Shown here in pieces: positions 37,155-44,983 of a DNA stretch of 64,000 nucleotides; position 1 is the stretch's first letter, and every line of letters starts with the position of its first letter. The notes under the pieces were generated by a model, which was not told the origin of the DNA, ran no database searches, and saw only the letters and a list, made by a program, of their open reading frames with translations. The position numbers were made by a program, and so were the translations under genes. Source of the stretch: Bifidobacterium sp. 7101 (GTDB lineage Bacteria > Actinomycetota > Actinomycetes > Actinomycetales > Bifidobacteriaceae); the NCBI RefSeq assembly GCF_000499285.1, contig NZ_AWUN01000005.1:1-64000 (forward strand), given 5' to 3'.

Positions 37155-38047
37155 TGCAGACGAAAAAGATGACCGCGACCATCGACAACCTAGGTCGATT
37201 CCGAGAGAATCCACCGGTCCTCAAGGATGCCGTCTTCAATGTGCTCAAATATGCAATACTGATATTCCTGGCTTTCTGGTTTATGCTGCCTTTGATAAGC
37301 TGTGTGATCACCGCGGCCAAGACAGATAAGGAATACGCCACAACCACAGTTACGCAGTTGCCAAAGAACTGGTTCAATATACAAAGCTATATCAATGCTT
37401 TTAATCTCTCCAATATGGGTAACGCCTTTAAGAACTCGATTATTATTCTTGTGGTCGTTTTAGTCTGTACTACCCTGATTGGCACGCAGCTTGCCTACGT
37501 TCTAAGCAGATTCACTTTTCCAGGCAATACCCTTATCCGAGGGCTGTTTACTGTGGCCGCCCTCTTGCCTGGCATTGCCATGCAGGTCGCCTTGTATAAA
37601 ATGATGGTTGGCATGCACGCGGTCAATTCGCTGTGGGGATACATCATCATGTCGATGGGCACCGATGTGATTTCCATATATGTTTTTATACAGTATTTTG
37701 AAAATATTCCAATTTCCTTGGATGAATCCGCGATAGTGGATGGTGCTTCATACTTCACCGTCTACTCAAAGATCTTGTTGCCCTTGCTTAAGCCTGCAAT
37801 CGTCACCTGCGTCATTCTGAAAGGTGTCGGAGTCTATAACGAGTATTATGCCGCAAATTTATATCTGCAAAGTGCGCATTTGAAGACCGTTGCCATAGCG
37901 CTGTATACTTTCACCGGTCCACAGGGAAGCAAATACAACCTTATTTGCGCAGGAGTGATTCTGACTCTGCTCCCGATGCTTGTGCTGTTCCTGCTTTTCC
38001 AAAAGCAGATATACACCGGTATAGCAGCTGGAGCAGTAAAGGAGTAA
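37154..38047 (+). CDS. ABC sugar transporter permease (MalG/UgpE type)
   Basis: A 297-residue permease with six membrane segments and a DESAIVDGASYFTVYSKILLP region (about 190-210) that carries the EAA-like coupling loop. The ending LLFQKQIYTGIAAGAVKE is the classic C-terminus of MalG-type CUT1 permeases. The start could also be GTG 37151. ATG 37154 was taken because it overlaps the upstream stop by one base. No ATPase gene follows anywhere in the locus, so the importer must borrow an MsmK-like ATPase encoded elsewhere. Confidence 0.92.
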   Translation: MQTKKMTATIDNLGRFRENPPVLKDAVFNVLKYAILIFLAFWFMLPLISCVITAAKTDKEYATTTVTQLPKNWFNIQSYINAFNLSNMGNAFKNSIIILVVVLVCTTLIGTQLAYVLSRFTFPGNTLIRGLFTVAALLPGIAMQVALYKMMVGMHAVNSLWGYIIMSMGTDVISIYVFIQYFENIPISLDESAIVDGASYFTVYSKILLPLLKPAIVTCVILKGVGVYNEYYAANLYLQSAHLKTVAIALYTFTGPQGSKYNLICAGVILTLLPMLVLFLLFQKQIYTGIAAGAVKE

Positions 38048-38082
38048 ATCACTCTCCCTAGCAAAACATAGATGTTGATGCA

Positions 38083-38112
38083 GAGGCGACAAGTTCAATC
38101 AACTTGTGCCTC
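38083..38112 (+). other. Intercistronic hairpin between permease and beta-mannosidase genes
   Basis: GAGGC-G-ACAAGTT pairs with AACTTGT-GCCTC around a CAATC loop, giving 12 base pairs with one bulged G. No T-run follows. It may be an RNA-stability or attenuation element separating the transporter message from the enzyme message. Confidence 0.6.
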
Positions 38113-38114
38113 GG

Positions 38115-38151
38115 TTATGAGAATTTAAGAGGCCAGGTATAAACCGGTCAG
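38115..38151 (+). promoter_or_regulatory. Possible internal promoter and weak operator before beta-mannosidase gene
   Basis: TTATGA (38115-38120) and TATAAA (38138-38143) are 17 bases apart. The -10 overlaps TAAACCGGTCAG (38140-38151), which matches eight of the ten fixed positions of the locus operator pattern. A start near 38150 would leave only about 20 bases to the gene. The -35 is poor, so this is tentative. Confidence 0.35.
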
Positions 38152-38167
38152 CCGTGGAGAAGGAACA

Positions 38168-40882
38168 ATGATGCCGTCTGGACAGTTGCAATCATCAAGT
38201 GATTCTGTGCGTTACCTATCACTCAACAAAGAATGGAATGTGCGGGCTCTCAACCCCGAAAAGGCCCCAACCAATCTTCGAGAAAGACTGCGTGAGGGTC
38301 TTCCTGCGGAAGTACCGGGGGAGGTTACCCTGGACCTTCTGCGGGCAGGTCTGATATCCGACCCATTTGATGGCGACAATGAGCAGATGCAACAGTGGAT
38401 CGGTGACATTGATTGGCAATACACATGTCATTTTTCATGGCATGAAGATGATCAGCAATGTCATGATTTGGTGGCCTACGGATTAGATACCGTGGCTTTG
38501 GTGCAGCTCAATGGCCGCATGCTCGGGACCTGCAAGAATTTTTATTGCATGTACCGGTGGAATGTTGACGGTTTTCTGCAACAAGGCGTAAATACGTTGG
38601 TCGTTACTCTGAATTCACCGGTTCAAGAGTGCGAAAAGCGCGAAAGGCTCATCGGGTATTATCCGCATACGGAGCATCACGCATTCAATCAACTGCGCAA
38701 GCCACCCTTCCAATTTGGATGGGATTGGGGCATTGATGTGGCCGGAGTCGGCGTATGGAGGCCAATTGGCATTGATTCTTGGTCACAGACAAGAATCCGA
38801 TCTGTACGTCCTTCCATACAAGTGCTGGATGACGGTACAGGAATTGCTGAGGTTCATGTCGATCTTGACTGGGCCGAATTTTCTGGGTCTCTGCCGGGCA
38901 AGCAACCACCTTCGGAGAATGCTCCGGTCGAATATCGGCTGACGGTTGAAGGCCATGGGACGAGAAAGACTGTGGAGGGAACCCTTGCCTATGGAGTCTC
39001 CGAGCTTGTTTCGACCGTGAGAGTTCCTCATGTCAATCTGTGGTGGCCACGCGGGTACGGGAAACAGCCCCTATACAATCTGTGTGTGCGTGTCGGAACG
39101 GCCGAATGGAAGGGAAGAATCGGCTTTCGTACGGTAACGGTGGATACCAGGGCAGATAAAGATGGACGTCCTTTCCGTTTATATATCAACGGGCTTCCAA
39201 TTCACGCAAGAGGATTCAATTGGGTACCTCTGGATGCATTTATTTCCCGGGCGGATTCAGCGGCATATCGAGCCCGATTCCAAGATCTTGTCGAATCAAA
39301 CGCCAACATGGTCAGAGCATGGGGAGGCGGCATTTACGAAACAGATGAATTTTACGATCTAGCAGATGAGTATGGAATCCTGGTCTGGCAGGATTTCGCT
39401 TTTGCCTGCGCCGCTTATCCAGAAACAGCCGAAATGCGGCAAGAAGTCGAAACTGAGGCAATACAGCAGATAAGCAGATTATGCCCGCATCCGAGTCTGG
39501 TTGTATGGAATGGTTCTAATGAAAACTATGTCGCATATGCGCAATGGGGTGGTTTCAAACAGGCCTTGAACGACGATCAAGAACCGAAGAACGCATACGG
39601 GTATGGCGAAAAGGGGTGGGGAGATTATTACTATTCTACGCTACTGCCCAAACTGCTGAAGAGACTGGATAATACTCGGGTTTATCTACCAAGTTCTCCA
39701 ATGAGCTTCACTCCATTTGTGGACGCCAATGCCGATACGGATGGCACCATGCATATCTGGGATGTATGGAACAATGCTGATTACCATCGATACCGCGCTT
39801 ATCGCCCTCGTTTTGCCGACGAATTTGGATATCAAGCCCCACCGGCCTGGAGCACTTTGATGAGAGTGATCCACGATCCACAGCCCGGACCGTCCTCTCC
39901 TCATATGTTGGCCCACCAAAAAGCCTCGTCAGGCAATGAAAAACTGGCAAAAGGCATGCGGTCCCATTTGACTTCAGGACAATTTGATGACATCGCTTAC
40001 AATCTCGATGGGTCACGAAATTGGTTGATTCCTAGCGATCGTTGGAGTGATCTGGAGGATTGGCACTGGGCCTGCCAGTTGCAACAAGGGCAGGCAATTC
40101 GTTTCGGGCTGGAACACATGAGGTCATTGGAACCGCTTAATGCTGGAACACTGATTTGGCAGCTCAACGATGATTGGCCAGTTATTTCATGGTCGGCGAT
40201 AGACTACGACGGGCACAAAAAACCGCTTTGGTTTGTGGCGCGCTCATGCTTCGCTCCTTGCTTTGCAACAATTCAGCCGTGGACTTCCGATCAGATGTTA
40301 CAGGATCGGAGCTGGGAGGGTTCCCAGGTGGATCCAGACAGCCTCGCTCTTGTGCTGATAAATGACAGTATCTGTGACCATCATATGACTTGGAAGGTTG
40401 AACGACGTACCTTAGGGGGAACTGTATTAGCACAGCAGGTTTTCCAAGTCGATTTGGAGCGGCTGAGTAAAAGGACTCTTTTGCTGAATGACGATGTGGC
40501 AACCTGTTCTGATCCATATAATGAGCTGCTTGTGGCTACGCCGAATGGGCAAGGGTTCAGCGATCCGACATTTGCCAGAACCGTTTACGACTTTGCTGAA
40601 GTGATCGATCAAAGTTTGAATCCCAATCCTCTATCGGTAGAAGCAAAAATGTGTACAGATGGATATATTTTGAAAATTACGGCCAATGCGTACGCTCGCG
40701 ATATCTTTTGCATGGTTGACAAAATCGATCCTTCAGCCTCCATCGATGGCGGGATGGTCTCTCTGCTTCCCGGAGAGAGTCTGAGCTGGCATATAGCTTC
40801 GCGAAAGAAAGTGGATCCCCAGGTTTTTGCCCAAAAACGTGTGTTACGTAGCGCCAATGATTTGCGAGAAAGCCATCAGTGA
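38168..40882 (+). CDS. GH2 beta-mannosidase, cytoplasmic
   Basis: A 904-residue glycoside hydrolase family 2 enzyme. The sugar-binding N-domain includes the beta-mannosidase hallmark FQFGWDWGID (about 178-187). The barrel carries the acid/base Glu452 in WNGSNENYVAY and the nucleophile Glu552 in FADEFGYQAPP. The pattern EFGYQAPP, rather than the beta-galactosidase or glucuronidase versions, supports removal of terminal beta-mannose. No signal peptide, so it works on imported oligosaccharides. Two ATGs (38168, 38171) are adjacent, and AAGGA at 38160-38164 is better spaced for the second. It follows the transporter genes. Confidence 0.92.
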   Translation: MMPSGQLQSSSDSVRYLSLNKEWNVRALNPEKAPTNLRERLREGLPAEVPGEVTLDLLRAGLISDPFDGDNEQMQQWIGDIDWQYTCHFSWHEDDQQCHDLVAYGLDTVALVQLNGRMLGTCKNFYCMYRWNVDGFLQQGVNTLVVTLNSPVQECEKRERLIGYYPHTEHHAFNQLRKPPFQFGWDWGIDVAGVGVWRPIGIDSWSQTRIRSVRPSIQVLDDGTGIAEVHVDLDWAEFSGSLPGKQPPSENAPVEYRLTVEGHGTRKTVEGTLAYGVSELVSTVRVPHVNLWWPRGYGKQPLYNLCVRVGTAEWKGRIGFRTVTVDTRADKDGRPFRLYINGLPIHARGFNWVPLDAFISRADSAAYRARFQDLVESNANMVRAWGGGIYETDEFYDLADEYGILVWQDFAFACAAYPETAEMRQEVETEAIQQISRLCPHPSLVVWNGSNENYVAYAQWGGFKQALNDDQEPKNAYGYGEKGWGDYYYSTLLPKLLKRLDNTRVYLPSSPMSFTPFVDANADTDGTMHIWDVWNNADYHRYRAYRPRFADEFGYQAPPAWSTLMRVIHDPQPGPSSPHMLAHQKASSGNEKLAKGMRSHLTSGQFDDIAYNLDGSRNWLIPSDRWSDLEDWHWACQLQQGQAIRFGLEHMRSLEPLNAGTLIWQLNDDWPVISWSAIDYDGHKKPLWFVARSCFAPCFATIQPWTSDQMLQDRSWEGSQVDPDSLALVLINDSICDHHMTWKVERRTLGGTVLAQQVFQVDLERLSKRTLLLNDDVATCSDPYNELLVATPNGQGFSDPTFARTVYDFAEVIDQSLNPNPLSVEAKMCTDGYILKITANAYARDIFCMVDKIDPSASIDGGMVSLLPGESLSWHIASRKKVDPQVFAQKRVLRSANDLRESHQ

Positions 40883-40980
40883 ACCTTGGGCTACTAGAAT
40901 AGCTTGGTACGTGCTGCAATAAGTGCACGGGTCTGCATTCGCCCTCCTTTCCAAACTATGCATTGACGGGAGAACAGAGC

Positions 40981-42012
40981 ATGGTATTGCCGAAGTCGAA
41001 AGTGACCATTTCTGATGTGGCACAGGAGGCTGGCGTCTCCAACAGTGCGGTTTCGTATGCTCTCAATGGTAAACCCGGTGTTTCGAACAAGACCCGCCGA
41101 AAGGTATTGGACGTCGCCGAACATCTTGGATGGAGGCCTAATAGCGCGGCCAAGGCGCTTTCCGATGCCAAGACGCACAATGTGGGACTCGTGCTTACTT
41201 ACGATACCGGTATCCTGTCGGTAGAGTCCTACACAATGGAACTTATCGCAGGATTGACGACGGAGTTGGAAAAACAGGGTTATTCCCTGTTATTACGATC
41301 TTCGCAAAGTCGGCAACAGGAGGTGGCCATTCTCAAAGAATGGGTGAGTGCTGGCGCAGTCGATGCCATGTTGATCATGAACCTGGAGCTAGGCGATCCG
41401 CGGATGGATTTATTCAAACATCACCCTGATATGCCTGTACTGGCTTTATGCGATGTTTCCATTGCTGATGGGTTGCCGTCTTTGTCCGATGATGCTCAGA
41501 GTGCAGCCCATCTTATCGTCGATTATCTGCATGAATTAGGTCATCGACGGATTGCAAGGATAGCTGGACCCGAGACTTTGGAGCATACTTTCATCAGAGA
41601 CAATGCATTTGTCGAGGAAGTAGCGGAATTGGGCTTGCAGTACAGTTGTTTTCACACTGATTATTCACCTGACGAGGCGCGATCTAGTACAAAACGATTT
41701 TTGCAATTGCCCGAAAGGCCTACGGCCATCGTTTATGACAGCGATGTAATGGCGCTTTCTTCGCTCAAGACCATTGCGGACATGGGGCTGCGCGTCCCTG
41801 ACGACCTTTCGGTAATTTCATGGAACAATTCTTTTATGTGCGAGGTCGGCCTGCCCAGTATCACAGCATTGGACCGTAATGTTGTGGCGCGGGGTAGGAA
41901 AGCGGCTCAAATGATGCTGGCTTTGATTGCCGGAGACAGAGTCAGTTCTCAAAGGGAGGATGACTGCAGTCTCATTTTCCGTCAGTCGAGCGGTCCTCTG
42001 AGAATCCACTGA
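40981..42012 (+). CDS. LacI-family transcriptional regulator
   Basis: A 343-residue regulator. The helix-turn-helix TISDVAQEAGVSNSAVSYALNG begins at about residue 8, and the hinge helix RPNSAAKALSDAKTHNVGLVL follows near 47. The periplasmic-binding-protein-like effector domain includes VDYLHELGHRRIARIAGP and DVMALSSLKTIADMGLRVPDDLSVISWNNS. GGGAG precedes ATG 40981; the frame is open from TTG 40963. It is the expected sensor of a manno-oligosaccharide or mannose signal and the candidate binder of the three operators. It is convergent with the YesL-like gene. Confidence 0.93.
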   Translation: MVLPKSKVTISDVAQEAGVSNSAVSYALNGKPGVSNKTRRKVLDVAEHLGWRPNSAAKALSDAKTHNVGLVLTYDTGILSVESYTMELIAGLTTELEKQGYSLLLRSSQSRQQEVAILKEWVSAGAVDAMLIMNLELGDPRMDLFKHHPDMPVLALCDVSIADGLPSLSDDAQSAAHLIVDYLHELGHRRIARIAGPETLEHTFIRDNAFVEEVAELGLQYSCFHTDYSPDEARSSTKRFLQLPERPTAIVYDSDVMALSSLKTIADMGLRVPDDLSVISWNNSFMCEVGLPSITALDRNVVARGRKAAQMMLALIAGDRVSSQREDDCSLIFRQSSGPLRIH

Positions 42013-42054
42013 CTCTTTAGATACGAGTTAGTCATTCAACCGCATGTTCTACGA

Positions 42055-42684
42055 TCATGATGCAGGTCGAGGATGGATTCGAAGCAAAATTGTATTCGTG
42101 ATATATGCCGTGACACCTGTTCCCAAAACGCTCCATACAAGCAAAATGACAGGAAGCGCGTCAGGTGCAACGATCACGAGTATCAGAGGCAATAGCTTCA
42201 AAGCGGCTATTGTGCATGCGTATAAGGGATGGAGCAAGGACAACCGAGCTGAGTCGGTAATCAGTTGCAAAGCCTTTGCATCGCTCCGAGCGGCGAGCGG
42301 GAACACAAATGAACCAGCTGCCATTAACACAAATGAAGTCGTTACTACGATGCCGTAAGCCAGTGAAGACAAATCAGAGTCCATCATGCCGTTGGACAAA
42401 TACCATAGGTCAAAACCGGCCAAAAATACTATTGAAGCCATCACTATTGTCAATTTAAATGAACGTAATATATTGTTAAGCAGACCACGGAAGAATTGTC
42501 TGATCATATGGCTTCCTCGGCCAGTTTGAAGTTGTTCAATCTGAGTGTACAAGGCAGTGTCGGCTGCGCCTATGGTAACCAATGGTATGCAGGATATAAT
42601 CCAACAAATATTGAGTATAGACAAGTCTCCGATGGCTGACATTACGGTATTATACGGACTGTCCTGTCGAAACATAGAGGTCAT
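42055..42684 (-). CDS. YesL-like DUF624 membrane protein
   Basis: A 209-residue membrane protein with about five hydrophobic segments (18-45, 78-100, 105-130, 150-175, 178-200). The opening ILNICWIISCIPLVTIGAADTALY is the family hallmark. YesL proteins sit in many carbohydrate operons of Gram-positive bacteria, and their molecular job is unknown. GGAAGGTG decides the ATG at 42684, although the frame extends to 42726. It follows the unrecognised anchored-protein gene on the minus strand by four bases, so the pair forms one operon running away from the GH26 gene. Confidence 0.87.
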   Translation of the reverse strand: MTSMFRQDSPYNTVMSAIGDLSILNICWIISCIPLVTIGAADTALYTQIEQLQTGRGSHMIRQFFRGLLNNILRSFKLTIVMASIVFLAGFDLWYLSNGMMDSDLSSLAYGIVVTTSFVLMAAGSFVFPLAARSDAKALQLITDSARLSLLHPLYACTIAALKLLPLILVIVAPDALPVILLVWSVLGTGVTAYITNTILLRIHPRPAS

Positions 42685-42688
42685 CAGT

Positions 42689-43459
42689 TCACCTTCCACA
42701 CACAAACTTCGTGAATCGTACAGCATCCTGTTTGTGAGGACTATTCACTGCCAATCCAATGACTGCTTGATTGGGTGATGTGCTCTTGCCTTTTGCAAAT
42801 CCATATTTTTCGCTTTCTTTTTTCTGGTGCGGCCTCCAGTGCCGATTTTGGATGGAGTCGCAAATTAATCCATAAGGCTTTATCGGGCCTTTATCCATTG
42901 ATGCCTCTGCCTCGTCGTCTTGGCTGTCATCCCCTGGACCGGGCAATAGTGCTTGTTCGCCGAACTGATTGTCAGGAAAAATTTGGCTCAAATCAGTCAT
43001 ATATCCATAGTTGGCCAACTGCGCGAAGGTACTCTTGGGCGCAATGATCACATCGATGGTACCGGCACTAAGCATGGTTTGGAGTTTAGGAAGACCGTCA
43101 CGTGAAAAATCAAAACCGTCGTCGACAACCAAACCGGAATTATCATCTGCTTGCATATGCAGGGCAATTGCCGCTTGTGAATTCAACTCACCCGCTTCCA
43201 CATTCTCTATGGGATCATCAACAAGAGCCACGAATAACTTGGGGCCGGTAGCCGGGTGCAGAATGTGCATGGTCAGCCAGATCAACAAGCAGCATATGGT
43301 GATAATCGCGATGATTGGAATCGAAAAATGATCGATGAAGTAAGACCAGCGTTTCTTCCCTGAAAGCGACTGTAATACGGCGATCCGGCCTCCATTCCTC
43401 ACTGGAGACGATGCCAAGGCGTCCACGGCTTTGGAACGATGCTCTTTGGGTGCAGTCAA
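42689..43459 (-). CDS. Membrane-anchored protein with binding-protein-like outer domain, unknown
   Basis: A 256-residue protein with a basic cytoplasmic head, one membrane segment (about 47-68, IPIIAIITICCLLIWLTMHI) and an outer domain of about 185 residues. The stretch LSAGTIDVIIAPKSTFAQLANYGYMTDLSQIFP looks like a lobe of a solute-binding protein. The middle is acidic. I cannot name a family; similar single-span proteins occur beside YesL genes in other Gram-positives, by recollection only. The start is TTG 43459, fixed by AAGGAGG six bases upstream. It is divergent from the GH26 gene across a shared operator region. Confidence 0.78.
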   Translation of the reverse strand: MTAPKEHRSKAVDALASSPVRNGGRIAVLQSLSGKKRWSYFIDHFSIPIIAIITICCLLIWLTMHILHPATGPKLFVALVDDPIENVEAGELNSQAAIALHMQADDNSGLVVDDGFDFSRDGLPKLQTMLSAGTIDVIIAPKSTFAQLANYGYMTDLSQIFPDNQFGEQALLPGPGDDSQDDEAEASMDKGPIKPYGLICDSIQNRHWRPHQKKESEKYGFAKGKSTSPNQAVIGLAVNSPHKQDAVRFTKFVCGR

Positions 43460-43552
43460 TGCAATCCTCCTTTCAGCAGCTTCTTCGGAGCCATGGCATA
43501 CTCAGCAATAAGAAGCCGAATAGGCAAATTACTGGTCACAATGCTATATTTC

Positions 43553-43581
43553 AGTATAACTGAACCGATTCATATATGCGA
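43553..43581. promoter_or_regulatory. Divergent promoter region with operator O3
   Basis: Operator O3, TGAACCGATTCA (43561-43572), lies in the 18-base block shared with O1. On the minus strand a perfect-looking -10, TATACT (43558-43553), lies at the same distance from O3 as the -10 does from O1, though the matching -35 (TCGCAT) is poor. On the plus strand TTCAGT (43550-43555) and TATATG (43573-43578), 17 bases apart, could serve the GH26 gene with O3 in the spacer. The rest of 43460-43679 shows no gene. Confidence 0.5.
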
Positions 43582-43679
43582 CTTTGCCATGTTTAGATGC
43601 TTGTTGTTGTCACGAACCTTAGTCACGGCATCAGTTCAGAGGCTCTGATCGATAAAGCAACTGCCCGGAAGGAGAAGAC

Positions 43680-44849
43680 ATGCATCACATAGGGTCGCCC
43701 ATCGACAGCCATCCAACAGATCAGCTACTAACTCTATGCTCCCGATTAAGGCGATTTACCGGGAAGAAAACAATGCTCGGCCACCAGGACACTACACTTT
43801 GCCGACGCATGCACGAATGCGACAGTGATGTTGCGACTCTTACGGGAGCATACCCAGCAGTTTGGGGGTTTGACCTGGGACGTACTGAATTGGGCTGGGA
43901 AAAGAATATCGATAATATTTCTTTTGCGCGTATTCATCAAGAGGTTTCGCACGCGCACGATATTGGTGCAATTCCCACCTTTACATGGCACTCGGTAAAC
44001 CCGATTACCAGCGGTGGATACGGCAGTAATACAGCTCCAGGCTCTGTTTGCGCAGTGCTGCCGGGAGGCGATTGCCATGGACGCTTTCTTGACTGGCTTG
44101 ACCGAGTGGCGATAATGCTCAACTCTTTGACCGATGACGATGGCTTACCGATTCCAGTGGTCTTTAGGCCTTTTCATGAGCACAATGGCACCTGGTTCTG
44201 GTGGTCCCTCGGTTCCCGCATGGGGACAACTGACACCTCAGAAGAGGAGTTCAAGCAATTATGGCGCATGAGTATTGATTATTTAAGAAACAGTTGTGGT
44301 ATTCACCATGTGCTTTATGCCTATTCTCCAGATCGCAGCAGAATAGACTTAACCAATGAAACTGCTATAACAGAGGAATATCTTTACGGGTATCCGGGTG
44401 ACGACTATGTCGATGTGCTCGGAATCGACGATTATTGGGACATGGATCAGCATCCTTCGGGCACAGATCCAGCAAAGCAGCATGAGGAGCTTATTACTAT
44501 GCTTACACTGGTCGGACGTCTCGCCGAAAAGCATGGCAAGCTTGCAGCTGTTACCGAAATCGGTTCGCCAGGAGCTTTCGCGTCAAGACTGAACAATGGA
44601 AAAGATGGGGATGAAGTATATGCTCCCCGTCCTTGGACAGGCTATTTGCTTTCCGCCTTGGAAGCGAACCAGTTCACTGCTCGAATGCTATGGTGCCTTC
44701 CATGGCGTAATTCCTTGGAGGGTGAAGGCACAGGTGCTTATGGAACCCCTTCTGCTGCTTCTCCTTACGCACGAGATTTTATCGATTTTGCAGAGAGCCA
44801 GCGCATCGTCCTTATTAAAGAGTCGGCAAAATTGCCAGCTGACGAATAA
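43680..44849 (+). CDS. GH26 beta-mannanase-type glycoside hydrolase, cytoplasmic
   Basis: A 389-residue single-domain GH26 enzyme. KKTMLGHQDTTL (about 29-40) is the usual N-terminal strand, the acid/base is Glu167 in FRPFHEHNGTWFWW, and the nucleophile is Glu293 in AAVTEIGSPG. There is no signal peptide, cell-wall anchor or binding module, so it should act inside the cell on short imported manno-oligosaccharides, as exo-type GH26 enzymes do. Other GH26 activities (beta-1,3-xylanase, mixed-linkage glucanase) cannot be excluded, but the nearby beta-mannosidase supports mannan. AAGGAG is well placed before ATG 43680. Confidence 0.92.
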   Translation: MHHIGSPIDSHPTDQLLTLCSRLRRFTGKKTMLGHQDTTLCRRMHECDSDVATLTGAYPAVWGFDLGRTELGWEKNIDNISFARIHQEVSHAHDIGAIPTFTWHSVNPITSGGYGSNTAPGSVCAVLPGGDCHGRFLDWLDRVAIMLNSLTDDDGLPIPVVFRPFHEHNGTWFWWSLGSRMGTTDTSEEEFKQLWRMSIDYLRNSCGIHHVLYAYSPDRSRIDLTNETAITEEYLYGYPGDDYVDVLGIDDYWDMDQHPSGTDPAKQHEELITMLTLVGRLAEKHGKLAAVTEIGSPGAFASRLNNGKDGDEVYAPRPWTGYLLSALEANQFTARMLWCLPWRNSLEGEGTGAYGTPSAASPYARDFIDFAESQRIVLIKESAKLPADE

Positions 44850-44915
44850 GCCATTATTTATAGAAAACTCGGTATTGCCTTGACGTTCCCACTGGGGCTG
44901 ACGACCCGTCATCCC

Positions 44916-44921
44916 TATAAT
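44916..44921 (+). promoter_or_regulatory. -10 box of glnE
   Basis: TATAAT, a perfect -10, lies about 60 bases before glnE. The -35 position (TGGGGC, 44893-44898) is poor, so an activator or extended contacts may be needed. It marks the return to core DNA after the mannan locus. Confidence 0.45.
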
Positions 44922-44983
44922 GCCTGTACTGGTTCCGCAGACTTCACATTTTTTGCGGGCCTGAGGAAGGCAGGGGATAAGTC

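Noticed and set aside
38616-38625. ACCGGTTCA-like words inside coding regions of the locus (also near 33716 and 42412)
   Set aside because: They are within genes, match the operator pattern only in part and have no promoter next to them; expected by chance.
31154-44983. Signs of an integrative element at the edges of the mannan locus
   Set aside because: No tRNA, integrase, transposase or direct repeat was found at either end; transfer is supported only by composition and gene content.
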